From CAVURS01 sp963795385 (GTDB lineage: Bacteria; Actinomycetota; Actinomycetes; Actinomycetales; CAVURS01): a stretch of 64,000 nucleotides of DNA. The position numbers and the translations under genes are program-made. The stretch is from contig CAWCHK010000014.1 of assembly GCA_963795385.1 (NCBI GenBank), positions 682,001 through 746,000 on the forward strand. The letters are read 5' to 3'. The notes beneath the pieces are model-generated. The model had not been told where the DNA came from. It did not search any database and worked only from the letters and a program-made list of their open reading frames with translations. Positions 18,236-26,815 of this stretch are shown in pieces (position 1 is the first letter of the stretch; each line of letters opens with the position of its first letter).

Positions 18236-19456
18236 ATGTACCGCAAGCGAACGCTGGCAGTGGTCGCGGCCGCGAGCGTCATCGCGCTCGCGGCCTGCGG
18301 CAGCTCGAAGGGCTCGAGCTCCGGAGGCAGCGCGGGGGGCACCCGGCAGGACCCGCCCAAGGTCGCGATGGCCTCTGCGGTCGGAGCGGGCGAGGGCCAG
18401 GTCAACGTGATCGCCTGGGCCGGCTACGCCGAGGACGGCTCCGACGACCCCAAGGTCGACTGGGTCCACCCGTTCGAGAAGGCGACCGGCTGCAAGGTCA
18501 ACGTCAAGATCGCCAACACATCGGACGAGATGGTGTCGCTGATGCACACCGGCCAGTACGACGTGGTCTCGGCCTCCGGTGACGCCACGCTGCGGATGGT
18601 CTACTCCGGCGACGTCGCGCCGGTGAACACCACGCTCGTGCCGAACTACGCCACGATCTTCCCGTTCCTCAAGGACCGGGCCTGGAACTCGGTGAAGGTC
18701 GGCGGCAAGTCCCAGATGTACGGCATCCCGCATGGCTGGGGCGCCAACCTGCTGATGTGGAACAGCAAGTCGGTCACGCCGGCCCCGACCTCCTGGGGTG
18801 CGGTGTTCGACGCCGCCTCGCCGTACAAGGGCAAGGTGACGGCGTACGACTCGCCGATCTACATCGCCGACGCGGCGCTCTACCTGATGAAGACCAAGCC
18901 CGACCTGGGGATCAAGAACCCGTACTCCCTGGACCAGAAGCAGTTCGACGCCGCCGTCGCCCTGCTCAAGACCCAGCGGTCGCTGGTCGGCGAGTACTGG
19001 TCGGACTACACCAAGGAGGTCCAGGCCTTCGAGTCCGGCACGTCGGTCCTCGGGACCACGTGGCAGGTCATCGCCAACCTGGTCGACAGCGACAAGAAGG
19101 TCGGCGTCCAGGCCATCGTGCCCAGCGAGGGCTCGACCGGCTGGTCCGACACCTGGATGATCAGCTCGAAGTCCCAGCACCCGAACTGCTCGTACAAGTG
19201 GATGGACTGGATCGTCTCCCCGGCGGTGAACGCCCAGGTGGCAACCTGGTTCGGCGAGGCGCCCGCGCAGTCCAAGGCCTGCGACGAGAAGGACATGGCC
19301 GACGAGTGCAAGACCTTCCACGCCGCCGACCAGGCCTACTCCGACAACATCTGGTACTGGACGACGCCGACGTCCTCCTGCCTCGACGGCCGCACGAACG
19401 TCAAGTGCGTGCCCTACCCGCAGTGGACCCAGGCCTGGACGGAGATCAAGGGCTGA
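18236..19456 (+). CDS. potD: Polyamine-type ABC transporter substrate-binding lipoprotein (PotD-like)
   Basis: A 406-residue solute-binding protein of the spermidine/putrescine PotD/PotF family, anchored outside the membrane. The signal peptide ends in the lipobox LAAC (Cys about residue 21), followed by a Ser/Gly linker. NVIAWAGYAEDG is the expected first strand of PotD-like proteins, and FEKATGCKVNVKIANTSDEM, MYGIPHGWGANLLMWN and the C-terminal YSDNIWYWTTP block fit the family. The Cys pairs near the C-terminus are unusual. A GGAGG ribosome binding site precedes ATG 18236. This is the only member of the transporter operon with an intact frame. Confidence 0.92.
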   Translation: MYRKRTLAVVAAASVIALAACGSSKGSSSGGSAGGTRQDPPKVAMASAVGAGEGQVNVIAWAGYAEDGSDDPKVDWVHPFEKATGCKVNVKIANTSDEMVSLMHTGQYDVVSASGDATLRMVYSGDVAPVNTTLVPNYATIFPFLKDRAWNSVKVGGKSQMYGIPHGWGANLLMWNSKSVTPAPTSWGAVFDAASPYKGKVTAYDSPIYIADAALYLMKTKPDLGIKNPYSLDQKQFDAAVALLKTQRSLVGEYWSDYTKEVQAFESGTSVLGTTWQVIANLVDSDKKVGVQAIVPSEGSTGWSDTWMISSKSQHPNCSYKWMDWIVSPAVNAQVATWFGEAPAQSKACDEKDMADECKTFHAADQAYSDNIWYWTTPTSSCLDGRTNVKCVPYPQWTQAWTEIKG

Positions 19457-19460
19457 CGCC

Positions 19461-20326
19461 GTGGCCGCGAGCGGGACCACCGGGAGGGCTCCCGGCCACC
19501 CACGGCTCAGGCTCCTGGGACTGCTGTCCCTGCCTGGGCTGTGGCTGGTCGTCGCCTACCTCGGCTCGCTCGCGGCCATGTTCGCCACGGCGTTCTGGAC
19601 GACGGATGACTTCACCGGCAACGTCATCCACACGTTCACGACCAGCAACTTCAGATCCTGTGGCACGAGTCGGTCTACCGGCACATCGCCCTTCGCTCGC
19701 TCGGGGTCGCGGCGTCAGTGACCGTGATCGACGCGGTCATCGCGCTGCCGATCGCCTTCTACATGGCCAAGGTCGCCGGCCCGCGGCTGCGGCAGGTCAT
19801 GGTGGTGCTGGTCCTCACGCCGCTCTGGGCGAGCTATCTGGTCAAGGCCTATGCCTGGCGGGTCATGCTGGGGGACAACGGTGTCATCGGCTGGGCGTTG
19901 CATCCACTCGGGCTCTCCGGTCCTGGATACGGCCTGTTCGCAACGGTTCTCACCCTGTCCTACCTGTGGCTGCCGTACATGATCCTGCCGATGTACGCCG
20001 GGCTGGAGCGGGTGCCCGACTCGATGCTGGAGGCGTCGAGCGACCTCGGGGCCCCGGCCGGACGGACGTTCCGCTCGGTCGTGCTGCCGCTGCTCTTCCC
20101 CGCCGTCGTGGCCGGCTCGATCTTCACCTTCTCGCTCAGCCTGGGCGACTACATCGCGGTGAAGATCGTGGGTGGCGCGTCCCAGCTCTTCGCCAACGTC
20201 ATCTACGACAACGTGATCACGGCCAACAACCTGCCGTTCGCCGCCGCGGCCGCGACCTTCCCGGTGCTCGCGATGGTGCTCTACCTCGTCGCGGTGCGGC
20301 GTACCGGCGCGTTGGACAACCTGTGA
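19461..20326 (+). pseudogene. potB: Polyamine-type ABC transporter permease PotB (one-base frameshift)
   Basis: First permease subunit. The N-terminal frame (GTG 19461) gives a basic N-terminus and a hydrophobic helix up to about 19652. The rest, in another frame to the stop at 20326, has the permease helices and the binding-protein-dependent transport loop near SSDLGAPAGRTFRSVVLPLL. At 19650-19654 the sequence TTCAGATC would read as TTCCAGATC if one C were restored, giving NFQILWHESVYRHIALRSL. A missing C in a short run explains the break. It is four bases after potD and nine before potC. Confidence 0.88.
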
Positions 20327-20334
20327 GAGGCGGC

Positions 20335-21152
20335 ATGGTCCTCTCGCGGAGAGCCCGGATCCTGTTGCGGCTGTTCGTGATCGTCGGCCTGGCGGTCATC
20401 TACATCCCGCTGCTGGTGGTGCTGGTCAACAGCATCAACCCGTCGCGGACGTTCGCCTGGCCGCCGTCCGGAGTGACCTTCGAGTGGTGGCGCCGGGCGC
20501 TGCACAGCCAGGGGATGCTCGACCGCTCTCGGGACCAGCGTGAAGGCCGGCCTGGGTGCGACCGCGATCGCCCTGGTCCTCGGCAGCATGGCGGCGTTCG
20601 CGGTCGCCCGCTTCCGGTTCTTCGGCCGCGAGGCGATCTCGTTCCTCGTGATCCTGCCGATCGCGCTGCCCGGAGTCATCACCGGCATCGCGCTGAACAA
20701 CGCCTTCCTGACCATCCTCGGCCCCATCGGCGGTCATCTCGGGCTGGCCACCGTCATCGTCGGGCACGCGACCTTCTGCATCGTCGTCGTCTACAACAAC
20801 GTGCTGGCCCGGCTACGGCGGACCGGCGGCTCGCTGGAGGAGGCGTCGGCCGACCTCGGTGCCGCGGCCGATCCAGACCTTCCGGCTGATCACCCTGCCG
20901 GCGATCCGGTCCGCGCTCTTCGCCGGCGGCCTGCTCGCGTTCGCCCTGTCCTTCGACGAGATCATCGTGACGACGTTCACCGCGGGGCCGGGCGTGCAGA
21001 CCCTGCCGGTGTGGATCTTCGGCAACCTCTTCCGGCCGAACCAGGCGCCGGTCGTCAACGTGGTCGCGGCCGGGCTGGTCGTCGTGTCGTTCCTGCCGGT
21101 CTGGCTGGCCCAGCGCGTCGGCGGCGGCGAGTCCGCCGGCGGCCGCCTCTGA
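20335..21152 (+). pseudogene. potC: Polyamine-type ABC transporter permease PotC (two frameshifts)
   Basis: Second permease. Three reading-frame segments join into one PotC-like protein: 20335-20520 (first helix, WPPSGVTFEWWRRAL), about 20535-20865 (VKAGLGATAIALVLGSMAAF and the helix with FLVILPIALPGVITGIAL) and about 20868-21152 (IQTFRLITLPAIRSALFAGG, then the last two helices). One extra base near 20523-20533 and one extra base near 20864-20868 (GCGGCCG for GCGCCG) account for both breaks. The conserved EASADLGA loop lies right at the second break. As written, no functional permease can be made. Confidence 0.87.
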
Positions 21153-21173
21153 GCGCAGGGCAGCGCGACGCGA

Positions 21174-22034
21174 CTAGCTCGTGCGGAGGCCGGCGAGCTG
21201 GTGACCGGTGGCGACCAGCGCGCCCGTGCTGTCCCACACCTCGCAGGTCTCGTCGGTGAAGCCCGTGCCCTCCGCCGCGGCCGTGACCAGGCTCGGCCGG
21301 CTGCGGACGACCAGCGGCCCGGGCGCGGGACGCTGCCGCACCCACGCGCTCAGCTGCAGCGTCGGCACCCAGCCCCGGATCCCGAGCCCGAACGTCGGTG
21401 GCGGCGCCGCGTCGACCACGAGCACCAGGGACAACGGGTCGGGCTCCCGGCCGTCCATGAGCGAGACGTAGCCGCGGATCTCGGGGACGCCGCTGGGCTG
21501 CCCGGCGGCCCACCCCAGCACCGCCGGGTCGAGCCGCTGGCGCACGACGCTCATCAGCAGCACCTCGAACCCCGGCCCCTGGGTGGCCAGCTCGACGCAC
21601 TCCTCGACCGGTGGCAGGTCGGGCCGGCTGGTCCCGTCGTGCAGCGTCTCGCTCGCATCGGGCAGCCGGCCGCAGGTGACGATCGCGTCGACCTGCACCA
21701 CCGGCTCTCCCAACGCGGCCTGCGTCATCCGGGCCCGCAGCGTGGTGAACGCCCGGCCGCGGCGTACGACGTCCACCTCGACCTCCACCGGCCCGGGCGC
21801 GGGCGAGGACGGGAAGGCCGCGGAGACGCCCAGCGGGTCCGGGTGGCCCGCGCCCGCAGTCGCGCTGGCACAGCAGGCCCGGGCGACGATGGCCATCAGG
21901 TAGCCGCCGTTGGGCCGGCCCCCGATCGACCACGCCGGGTCGATCGTCGCGGCGTACCGGTCCGGCCCGACCGGCCGCACGGCCGTCGCGGCGTCGAACT
22001 CGCTCGCGCCCGGCCCGGCGCCGCCCTGGCTCAT
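21174..22034 (-). CDS. Acyl-CoA thioesterase (TesB-like, double hotdog)
   Basis: A 286-residue thioesterase-family protein with two hotdog halves. The first half has WSIGGRPNGGYLMAIVARA (about residues 30-50), a typical acyl-CoA thioesterase II-like segment; the second half has RGYVSLMDGREPDPLSLVLVVD and the Asp-rich turn. It presumably hydrolyses acyl-CoA esters; the chain length is not readable. ATG 22034 lies eight bases after a TACGCT box (22048-22043), so it is read as leaderless. It is convergent with potC and divergent from the HAD gene. Confidence 0.82.
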   Translation of the reverse strand: MSQGGAGPGASEFDAATAVRPVGPDRYAATIDPAWSIGGRPNGGYLMAIVARACCASATAGAGHPDPLGVSAAFPSSPAPGPVEVEVDVVRRGRAFTTLRARMTQAALGEPVVQVDAIVTCGRLPDASETLHDGTSRPDLPPVEECVELATQGPGFEVLLMSVVRQRLDPAVLGWAAGQPSGVPEIRGYVSLMDGREPDPLSLVLVVDAAPPPTFGLGIRGWVPTLQLSAWVRQRPAPGPLVVRSRPSLVTAAAEGTGFTDETCEVWDSTGALVATGHQLAGLRTS

Positions 22035-22042
22035 GGTCCCCG

Positions 22043-22048
22043 AGCGTA
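22043..22048 (-). promoter_or_regulatory. -10 box of the thioesterase (leaderless)
   Basis: TACGCT on the minus strand, eight bases before ATG 22034, with no ribosome binding site in between. Confidence 0.55.
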
Positions 22049-22088
22049 GGCGGACGCGCGGGCCGGCCGCCCACGCGGGTTGCGTTGG

Positions 22089-22094
22089 TAGGTT
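22089..22094 (+). promoter_or_regulatory. -10 box of the HAD gene (leaderless)
   Basis: TAGGTT six bases before GTG 22101. The 66-base gap to the divergent thioesterase holds both -10 boxes. Confidence 0.6.
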
Positions 22095-22100
22095 CGCGGC

Positions 22101-22777
22101 GTGGGCGATCCCGTCGAGCTGGTCATCTTCGACTGCGACGGGGTCCTGGTGGACACCGAGCGCCTGTCGGTGGCGGTGGACTCCAGGGTGCTGGCCCACC
22201 TCGGCATCGACGATGACGCCGGACGAGATCGTCGACCGCTTCGTCGGGCGCACCGAGAGCTACTGGCGCAGCGAGGTCCAGCGACTGCTGGGCCGGGAGC
22301 TGGCGCCGGGGGAGTACGAGGCCTTCGACCCCTGGTACCGCGACGCGTTCCGGGCCGAGCTCACCGCGATCGACGGGGTCGTCGAGCTGCTCGACGGTCT
22401 CGACCGGGCCGGCATCGCGACCTGCGTCGCCTCCAGCGGCACGTACGAGCGGATGGACTTCACCCTCGGACACACCGGCCTCCACGACCGGTTCGCCGGC
22501 CGCATCTTCAGCGCGACCGAGGTCGCCGAGGGCAAGCCCTCACCGCTGCTGTTCCTGCATGCGGCCGACCGGATGGGCACGCCGGCCGGAGCACTGCCTG
22601 GTCATCGAGGACAGCCGGTTCGGCGTCCAGGCGGCCGTCGCCGCCGGCATGCGGGTCGTGGGCTACAGCGGGTCGGTCACCTCGGCCGAGATCCTGGCCG
22701 ACGCGGGCGCGGACCAGGTGGTGGCGGACATGCGCGAGGTCCTGCCGCTGGTGCTGGCGCCGGCGCAGGGCGGCTGA
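22101..22777 (+). pseudogene. HAD superfamily phosphatase (two frameshifts)
   Basis: A haloacid-dehalogenase hydrolase of the beta-phosphoglucomutase/YniC-like type. The first segment has the catalytic motif I VIFDCDGVLVDTE (residues 7-19). The second begins PDEIVDRFVGRTESYW, with motif II CVASSG and the motif III lysine in GKPSP. The third begins PEHCLVIEDS (motif IV) and runs to the stop at 22777. The breaks are an extra G at about 22212 (GACGATGACG for GACATGACG) and an extra G near 22583-22585 (CCGGCCGG for CCGCCGG). The repaired protein would be of normal length for the family. The gene ends one base before the sterol-carrier gene. Confidence 0.88.
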
Positions 22778-22778
22778 C

Positions 22779-23186
22779 GTGCCCGGTGCCCGCCGCCGGA
22801 CCGACCCGGAGGCGGGCCGGGGCGCGCTGAACGCCTGGCGGGCCGACCCCGACCTCGGCGACCGGGCCGTCCTCGGCACCGCCGTCCGGCACACGCTCGA
22901 ACGGCTGGCCGAGCTGGCACCGGGCGGCACGGTGGAGGTCCGGGTCCCGCCGTACGGCGTCGTGCAGTGCGTCGAGGGCCAGACCCACAAGCGCGGTACG
23001 CCGCCCAACGTCGTCGAGACCGACGCCCGCACCTGGCTGGAGCTGGCCACCGGGGGGCTGACCTGGGCCGATGCGGTCGCGGCCGGCCGGGTGCAGGCCA
23101 GCGGCAACCGCGCCGACCTCGCGGCGTACCTCCCGCTCGGTGCGGCTCCCGGCCCGGCTCTCGGTGCGGATACGGTCGGCGGGTGA
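22779..23186 (+). CDS. Sterol carrier family protein
   Basis: A 135-residue protein related to actinobacterial sterol-carrier (SCP2-like) family proteins that are regularly encoded beside purF. The characteristic region is VRVPPYGVVQCVEGQTHKRG followed by PPNVVETDARTWLELATG and RVQASGNRADL. Lipid binding is assumed from the family, not shown. GTG 22779 follows the HAD stop by one base, and the stop overlaps the next gene (GTGA), so these small genes are probably co-expressed. Confidence 0.82.
   Translation: MPGARRRTDPEAGRGALNAWRADPDLGDRAVLGTAVRHTLERLAELAPGGTVEVRVPPYGVVQCVEGQTHKRGTPPNVVETDARTWLELATGGLTWADAVAAGRVQASGNRADLAAYLPLGAAPGPALGADTVGG
23171..23176 (+). promoter_or_regulatory. -10 box inside the sterol-carrier gene
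   Basis: TACGGT lies six bases before GTG 23183, suggesting that the next small gene also has its own leaderless transcript even though it overlaps the gene before it. Confidence 0.45.
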
Positions 23187-23506
23187 GCGAGGAGACGCCG
23201 GACCAGCCGGACCCGCGGCCGGCCGACCCGGCGACCGGGCCCCAGATCGGCCGGGTCCGCCGGGCCCCGCGCTACGGCAGCTTCGTCGTGACCGGGGCGA
23301 TCGTGGGGATCGTCCTGGCCGTGGTCGTCTCCTACGCCTGGTCCTCGGCCAGCGAGTTCTCCCAGAACAGCGTGGTCGGCTACGTCGCGGCGACCCTGGG
23401 CCTGATCGGTGCCCTGCTCGGGGCGGTGCTCGCCGTCCTGCTCGACCGGCGCGACACGGCGCGCGGCTCCCGGCGCGAGGCGGGATCGGGCCCTGACCCC
23501 AGCTGA
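23183..23506 (+). CDS. Small membrane protein
   Basis: A 107-residue protein with a Pro/Asp-rich N-terminal cytoplasmic part (1-30) and two hydrophobic segments (about 34-53 and 66-88), ending in a basic RDTARGSRRE tail. It has no recognised enzymatic motif. Similar two-helix proteins occur just before purF in other actinobacteria. GTG 23183 overlaps the stop of the sterol-carrier gene. It ends 19 bases before purF. Confidence 0.78.
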   Translation: MSEETPDQPDPRPADPATGPQIGRVRRAPRYGSFVVTGAIVGIVLAVVVSYAWSSASEFSQNSVVGYVAATLGLIGALLGAVLAVLLDRRDTARGSRREAGSGPDPS

Positions 23507-23513
23507 GCCCAGG

Positions 23514-23519
23514 TAGCCT
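23514..23519 (+). promoter_or_regulatory. -10 box of leaderless purF
   Basis: TAGCCT six bases before GTG 23526; no Shine-Dalgarno fits between. Confidence 0.6.
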
Positions 23520-23525
23520 CAGGGG

Positions 23526-25106
23526 GTGACGACTCGCGGCGATGGCCGACTGTCCCACGATCTGCTCGCCGGGGAGAAGGGCCCGCAAGACGCCTGTGGT
23601 GTCTTCGGTGTGTGGGCCCCCGGCGAAGAGGTCGCCAAGCTGACCTACTTCGGGCTCTACGCCCTGCAGCACCGCGGCCAGGAGTCGGCGGGCATCGCCA
23701 CCAGCGACGGCTCGAGCATCCTGGTCTTCAAGGACATGGGCCTGGTCTCCCAGGTCTTCGACGAGTCCTCGCTGGGCACCCTGCGTGGCCACCTCGCCGT
23801 CGGACACTGCCGCTACTCCACGACGGGCGGCTCCACCTGGGAGAACGCCCAGCCGACGCTCGGGGCCACCGCCGGCGGCACGGTCGCCCTGGGACACAAC
23901 GGGAATCTCACCAACGCCGTCGCCCTGCGCGAGCTCGTCCGGGAGCGGTACGGCGAGCGCGCCCTGCGTGACCTCGGCACCAGCACCACCGACACCTCGC
24001 TCGTGACGGCCCTGCTGGCCGGCGACCCGGACCGCAGCCTGGAGGCCACCGCGCTCGACGTCCTGCCCGAGCTGCGCGGCGCCTTCTCGCTCGTCTTCAT
24101 GGACGAGCACACGCTCTACGCCGCGCGCGACCGGCATGGCATCCGCCCCCTGGTCCTCGGCCGGTTGGAGCGTGGCTGGGTGGTGGCCAGCGAGACCGCG
24201 GCCCTGGACATCGTCGGCGCCAGCGTGATCCGCGAGGTCGAGCCGGGCGAGCTGATCGCCATCGACGCGGACGGCTTGCGCAGCAACCGGTTCGCCGCCG
24301 CCGAGCCCAAGGGCTGCGTCTTCGAGTACGTCTACCTGGCTCGCCCGGACACCACCATCGCCGGCCGGGTCGTGCACGAGGCCCGGGTCGAGATGGGCCG
24401 CCAGCTCGCCCGCCAGCACCCGGCCGAGGCCGACCTGGTCATCCCGACCCCCGAGTCGGGGACCCCGGCGGCGATCGGCTTCGCCCAGGAGTCCGGCATC
24501 CCCTACGGCCAGGGCCTGGTCAAGAACTCCTACGTCGGCCGGACCTTCATCGAGCCCAGCCAGACCATCCGCCAGCTCGGCATCCGGCTCAAGCTCAACC
24601 CGCTCCGGGCGGTCATCCGCGGCCAGCGGCTCGTGGTCGTCGACGACTCGATCGTCCGCGGCAACACCCAGCGGGCCCTGGTCCGGATGTTGCGGGAGGC
24701 GGGCGCGGCCGAGGTGCACGTGCGGATCTCGTCGCCGCCGGTGACCTGGCCCTGCTTCTACGGCATCGACTTCGCCAGCCGGGCCGAGCTGATCGCGACC
24801 GGCCTCTCGGTCGAGGAGGTCCGGGCCAGCATCGGGGCAGACAGCCTGGGCTATCTCAGCGAGGCGGGCATGGTCGCGGCGACCCAGCGGCCCGCGGACA
24901 AGCTGTGCACCGCCTGCTTCACGGGGATCTACCCGGTGCCGCTGCCCGACGTGGACCGGCTGGGCAAGCACGTCCTGGAGACGTTGCCCGGGCTGGGCGG
25001 TGCGCTGCCACCGGCGAGCGAGGCCGAGCGGGCCGCGGTGATGGACGTCGAGGGCGTCACGCTGTCCGCGTCGGCCGGGGCCGCCGACGCGCTGAGCCGC
25101 CCGTGA
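23526..25106 (+). CDS. purF: Amidophosphoribosyltransferase PurF
   Basis: First enzyme of de novo purine synthesis: PRPP plus glutamine to phosphoribosylamine. The 526-residue protein has a short propeptide and the N-terminal nucleophile Cys in DACGVFGVW (Cys24), the glutamine-site YALQHRGQESAG, and the PRPP loop LVVVDDSIVRGNTQRALV. The cysteines in KGCVFEYVYLAR, WPCFYGIDF and LCTACFTG match the [4Fe-4S] ligands of the Bacillus subtilis type, so the enzyme is probably oxygen-sensitive and processed. It overlaps purM by four bases (GTGA). Confidence 0.97.
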   Translation: MTTRGDGRLSHDLLAGEKGPQDACGVFGVWAPGEEVAKLTYFGLYALQHRGQESAGIATSDGSSILVFKDMGLVSQVFDESSLGTLRGHLAVGHCRYSTTGGSTWENAQPTLGATAGGTVALGHNGNLTNAVALRELVRERYGERALRDLGTSTTDTSLVTALLAGDPDRSLEATALDVLPELRGAFSLVFMDEHTLYAARDRHGIRPLVLGRLERGWVVASETAALDIVGASVIREVEPGELIAIDADGLRSNRFAAAEPKGCVFEYVYLARPDTTIAGRVVHEARVEMGRQLARQHPAEADLVIPTPESGTPAAIGFAQESGIPYGQGLVKNSYVGRTFIEPSQTIRQLGIRLKLNPLRAVIRGQRLVVVDDSIVRGNTQRALVRMLREAGAAEVHVRISSPPVTWPCFYGIDFASRAELIATGLSVEEVRASIGADSLGYLSEAGMVAATQRPADKLCTACFTGIYPVPLPDVDRLGKHVLETLPGLGGALPPASEAERAAVMDVEGVTLSASAGAADALSRP

Positions 25107-26206
25107 GCGAGCGGCCCGACGCCGTGACGTACGCGGCGGCCGGGGTCGACGTCGAGGCCGGGGACCGCGCGGTCGCCCTGATGAAGACGTGGGTCGGCAA
25201 GACCCAGGGGCCCGAGATCCTGGGCGGCATCGGCGGCTTCGCCGGGCTGTACGACGCGGGGCGGCTGACGGCGTACACGCACCCCGTCCTGGCCACCAGC
25301 ACGGACGGTGTCGGGACAAAAGTTGCCATTGCGCAACAGATGGACGTTCACGACACCATCGGCTTCGACCTGGTCGGCATGGTCGTGGACGACATCGTGG
25401 TCTGTGGCGCCGAGCCGCTGTTCATGACCGACTACATCGCCTGCGGGCACGTCGTGCCGGAGCGGATCGCCGCGATCGTCAAGGGCATCGCCGAGGCCTG
25501 CGTGGTCGCCGGCTGCGCGCTGGTCGGCGGCGAGACGGCGGAGCACCCCGGCCTGCTGGACCCCGGCGAGTACGACCTGGCCGGTGCCGCGACCGGTGTC
25601 GTCGAGCGGGACCGCATCCTGGGGCCGCAGCGGGTCCGGGCCGGTGACGTCGTCGTGGCGATGGCATCGAGCGGACTGCACGCCAACGGCTACTCCTTGG
25701 TGCGCAAGGTGATTCAGGACGCCGGGTGGCAGCTGGACCGCGACGTGCCGGAGCTGGGCCGCACCCTCGGCGAGGAGCTGCTGGAGCCGACCCGGGTCTA
25801 TGCCGCGGACCTGCTCGACCTGCTCGGCGCCGACCTGGACGTGCATGCGCTGAGCCATGTGACCGGCGGCGGCCTGGCGGCGAACCTGGCCCGCGTGCTC
25901 CCGCCCGGCCTGCTGGCCGAGGTCGACCGCTCGACCTGGTCGCCGGCCCCGGTCTTCGGCCTGGTCGCCGAGCTCGGCCGGGTGCCGCGCGATGACGTCG
26001 AGCGGACGCTCAACGTCGGCGTCGGCATGCTCGCGGTGGTCCCGGCGGCGAGTGCCGACGACGTCGTACGCCGGCTGGGCGAGCGCGACCTGCCCGCCTG
26101 GGTGGCCGGGCGGGTGCTCGCCGACGACGGGCGATCGGCGGGGCAGTCCCGAGGGGCCAAGGGCGTCGACGGCGGAGCGGCCGCGCTGGTCGGGGAGCAC
26201 GGCTAG
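25103..26206 (+). CDS. purM: AIR synthetase PurM
   Basis: Phosphoribosylformylglycinamidine cyclo-ligase, which converts FGAM to AIR with ATP. The 367-residue protein has the expected STDGVGTKVAIA motif, VVDDIVVCGAEPLFMTDYIA, GCALVGGETAEHPG and SHVTGGGLAANLARVLP. GTG 25103 is set by the GTGA overlap with purF and by the family N-terminus (YAAAGVDVEAGDRAV). It is the last gene of the purF-purM operon; tandem repeats follow. Confidence 0.97.
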   Translation: MSERPDAVTYAAAGVDVEAGDRAVALMKTWVGKTQGPEILGGIGGFAGLYDAGRLTAYTHPVLATSTDGVGTKVAIAQQMDVHDTIGFDLVGMVVDDIVVCGAEPLFMTDYIACGHVVPERIAAIVKGIAEACVVAGCALVGGETAEHPGLLDPGEYDLAGAATGVVERDRILGPQRVRAGDVVVAMASSGLHANGYSLVRKVIQDAGWQLDRDVPELGRTLGEELLEPTRVYAADLLDLLGADLDVHALSHVTGGGLAANLARVLPPGLLAEVDRSTWSPAPVFGLVAELGRVPRDDVERTLNVGVGMLAVVPAASADDVVRRLGERDLPAWVAGRVLADDGRSAGQSRGAKGVDGGAAALVGEHG

Positions 26207-26233
26207 GGCCGCACCGACCGACGCACGAACCCT

Positions 26234-26326
26234 GGAGTCAGTCCATGGAGTCAGTCCATGGAGTCAGCCTGGGGAGTCAGCCTTGGGGATCAGGCCGAGG
26301 CGTCAAGGCCGGGGATCAGGCCGAGG
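26234..26326. repeat. Short tandem repeats after purM
   Basis: A 13-base unit GGAGTCAGTCCAT occurs at 26234-26246 and 26247-26259, then as a shorter GGAGTCAGCCT at 26260-26270 and further degenerate copies to about 26284. A second repeat, GGGGATCAGGCCGAGG, occurs at 26285-26300 and 26311-26326, the last copy running into the DUF3073 3-prime end. It lies between the convergent purM and DUF3073 genes. Confidence 0.7.
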
Positions 26327-26531
26327 TCAACCCTGCGAGCCCGAGGCCCATCGGCGCGTACTCGTCTTCCTCGTCCTCGTCGTCGGGTGCCGCCTCCCCA
26401 GCGGTCCTGACGTTGGCGGGCGGAGCTCCGTGGAGCTCGCGCTGCAGCGCGTCAAGGTTCGTGTCCGGGGTGTAGTACTTCAGCTCCCGGGCGACCTTGG
26501 TCTGCTTGGCCTTGGCACGGCCGCGCCCCAT
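26316..26531 (-). CDS. DUF3073 domain-containing protein
   Basis: A 71-residue protein typical of actinobacteria and of unknown function. The first 20 residues MGRGRAKAKQTKVARELKYY are the hallmark of DUF3073; the rest is acidic (DDEDEEDEY) and probably disordered. The gene is conserved next to purM in Streptomyces, convergent as here. ATG 26531 is chosen because it gives this conserved start; upstream in-frame codons add a non-conserved extension. Confidence 0.92.
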   Translation of the reverse strand: MGRGRAKAKQTKVARELKYYTPDTNLDALQRELHGAPPANVRTAGEAAPDDEDEEDEYAPMGLGLAGLTSA

Positions 26532-26815
26532 GGCGTCGACCCCCTCATGCGTCGTCCGGGGTGGCACGCGTCAGCGGCCCCCGGGTGTGGTGTTCATTCG
26601 TAGTGCCCACGCTACATGGCCGATGGCGCCTTCGTCGCCTGGGTTGGCCGTCAGCTCCGGGCCGGCTCGGGCTCCGGGCGGGTTGGGACCTCGATCGGGT
26701 CGTTGTCCGGGCCCTGTCGGCGTCACCCGAATGGCGGTGCCGACCCCGGCGGACGCAGTCCTAACGTGAAGGAGTTGCGCGGTCACTCTTGGTGGTCGCG
26801 CCGGAGGGGAACGGC

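Noticed and set aside
23526..26206. Riboswitch (purine or glycine type) before the pur operons
   Set aside because: purD and purF have no leader to hold one, and the 40-base purS leader is too short.
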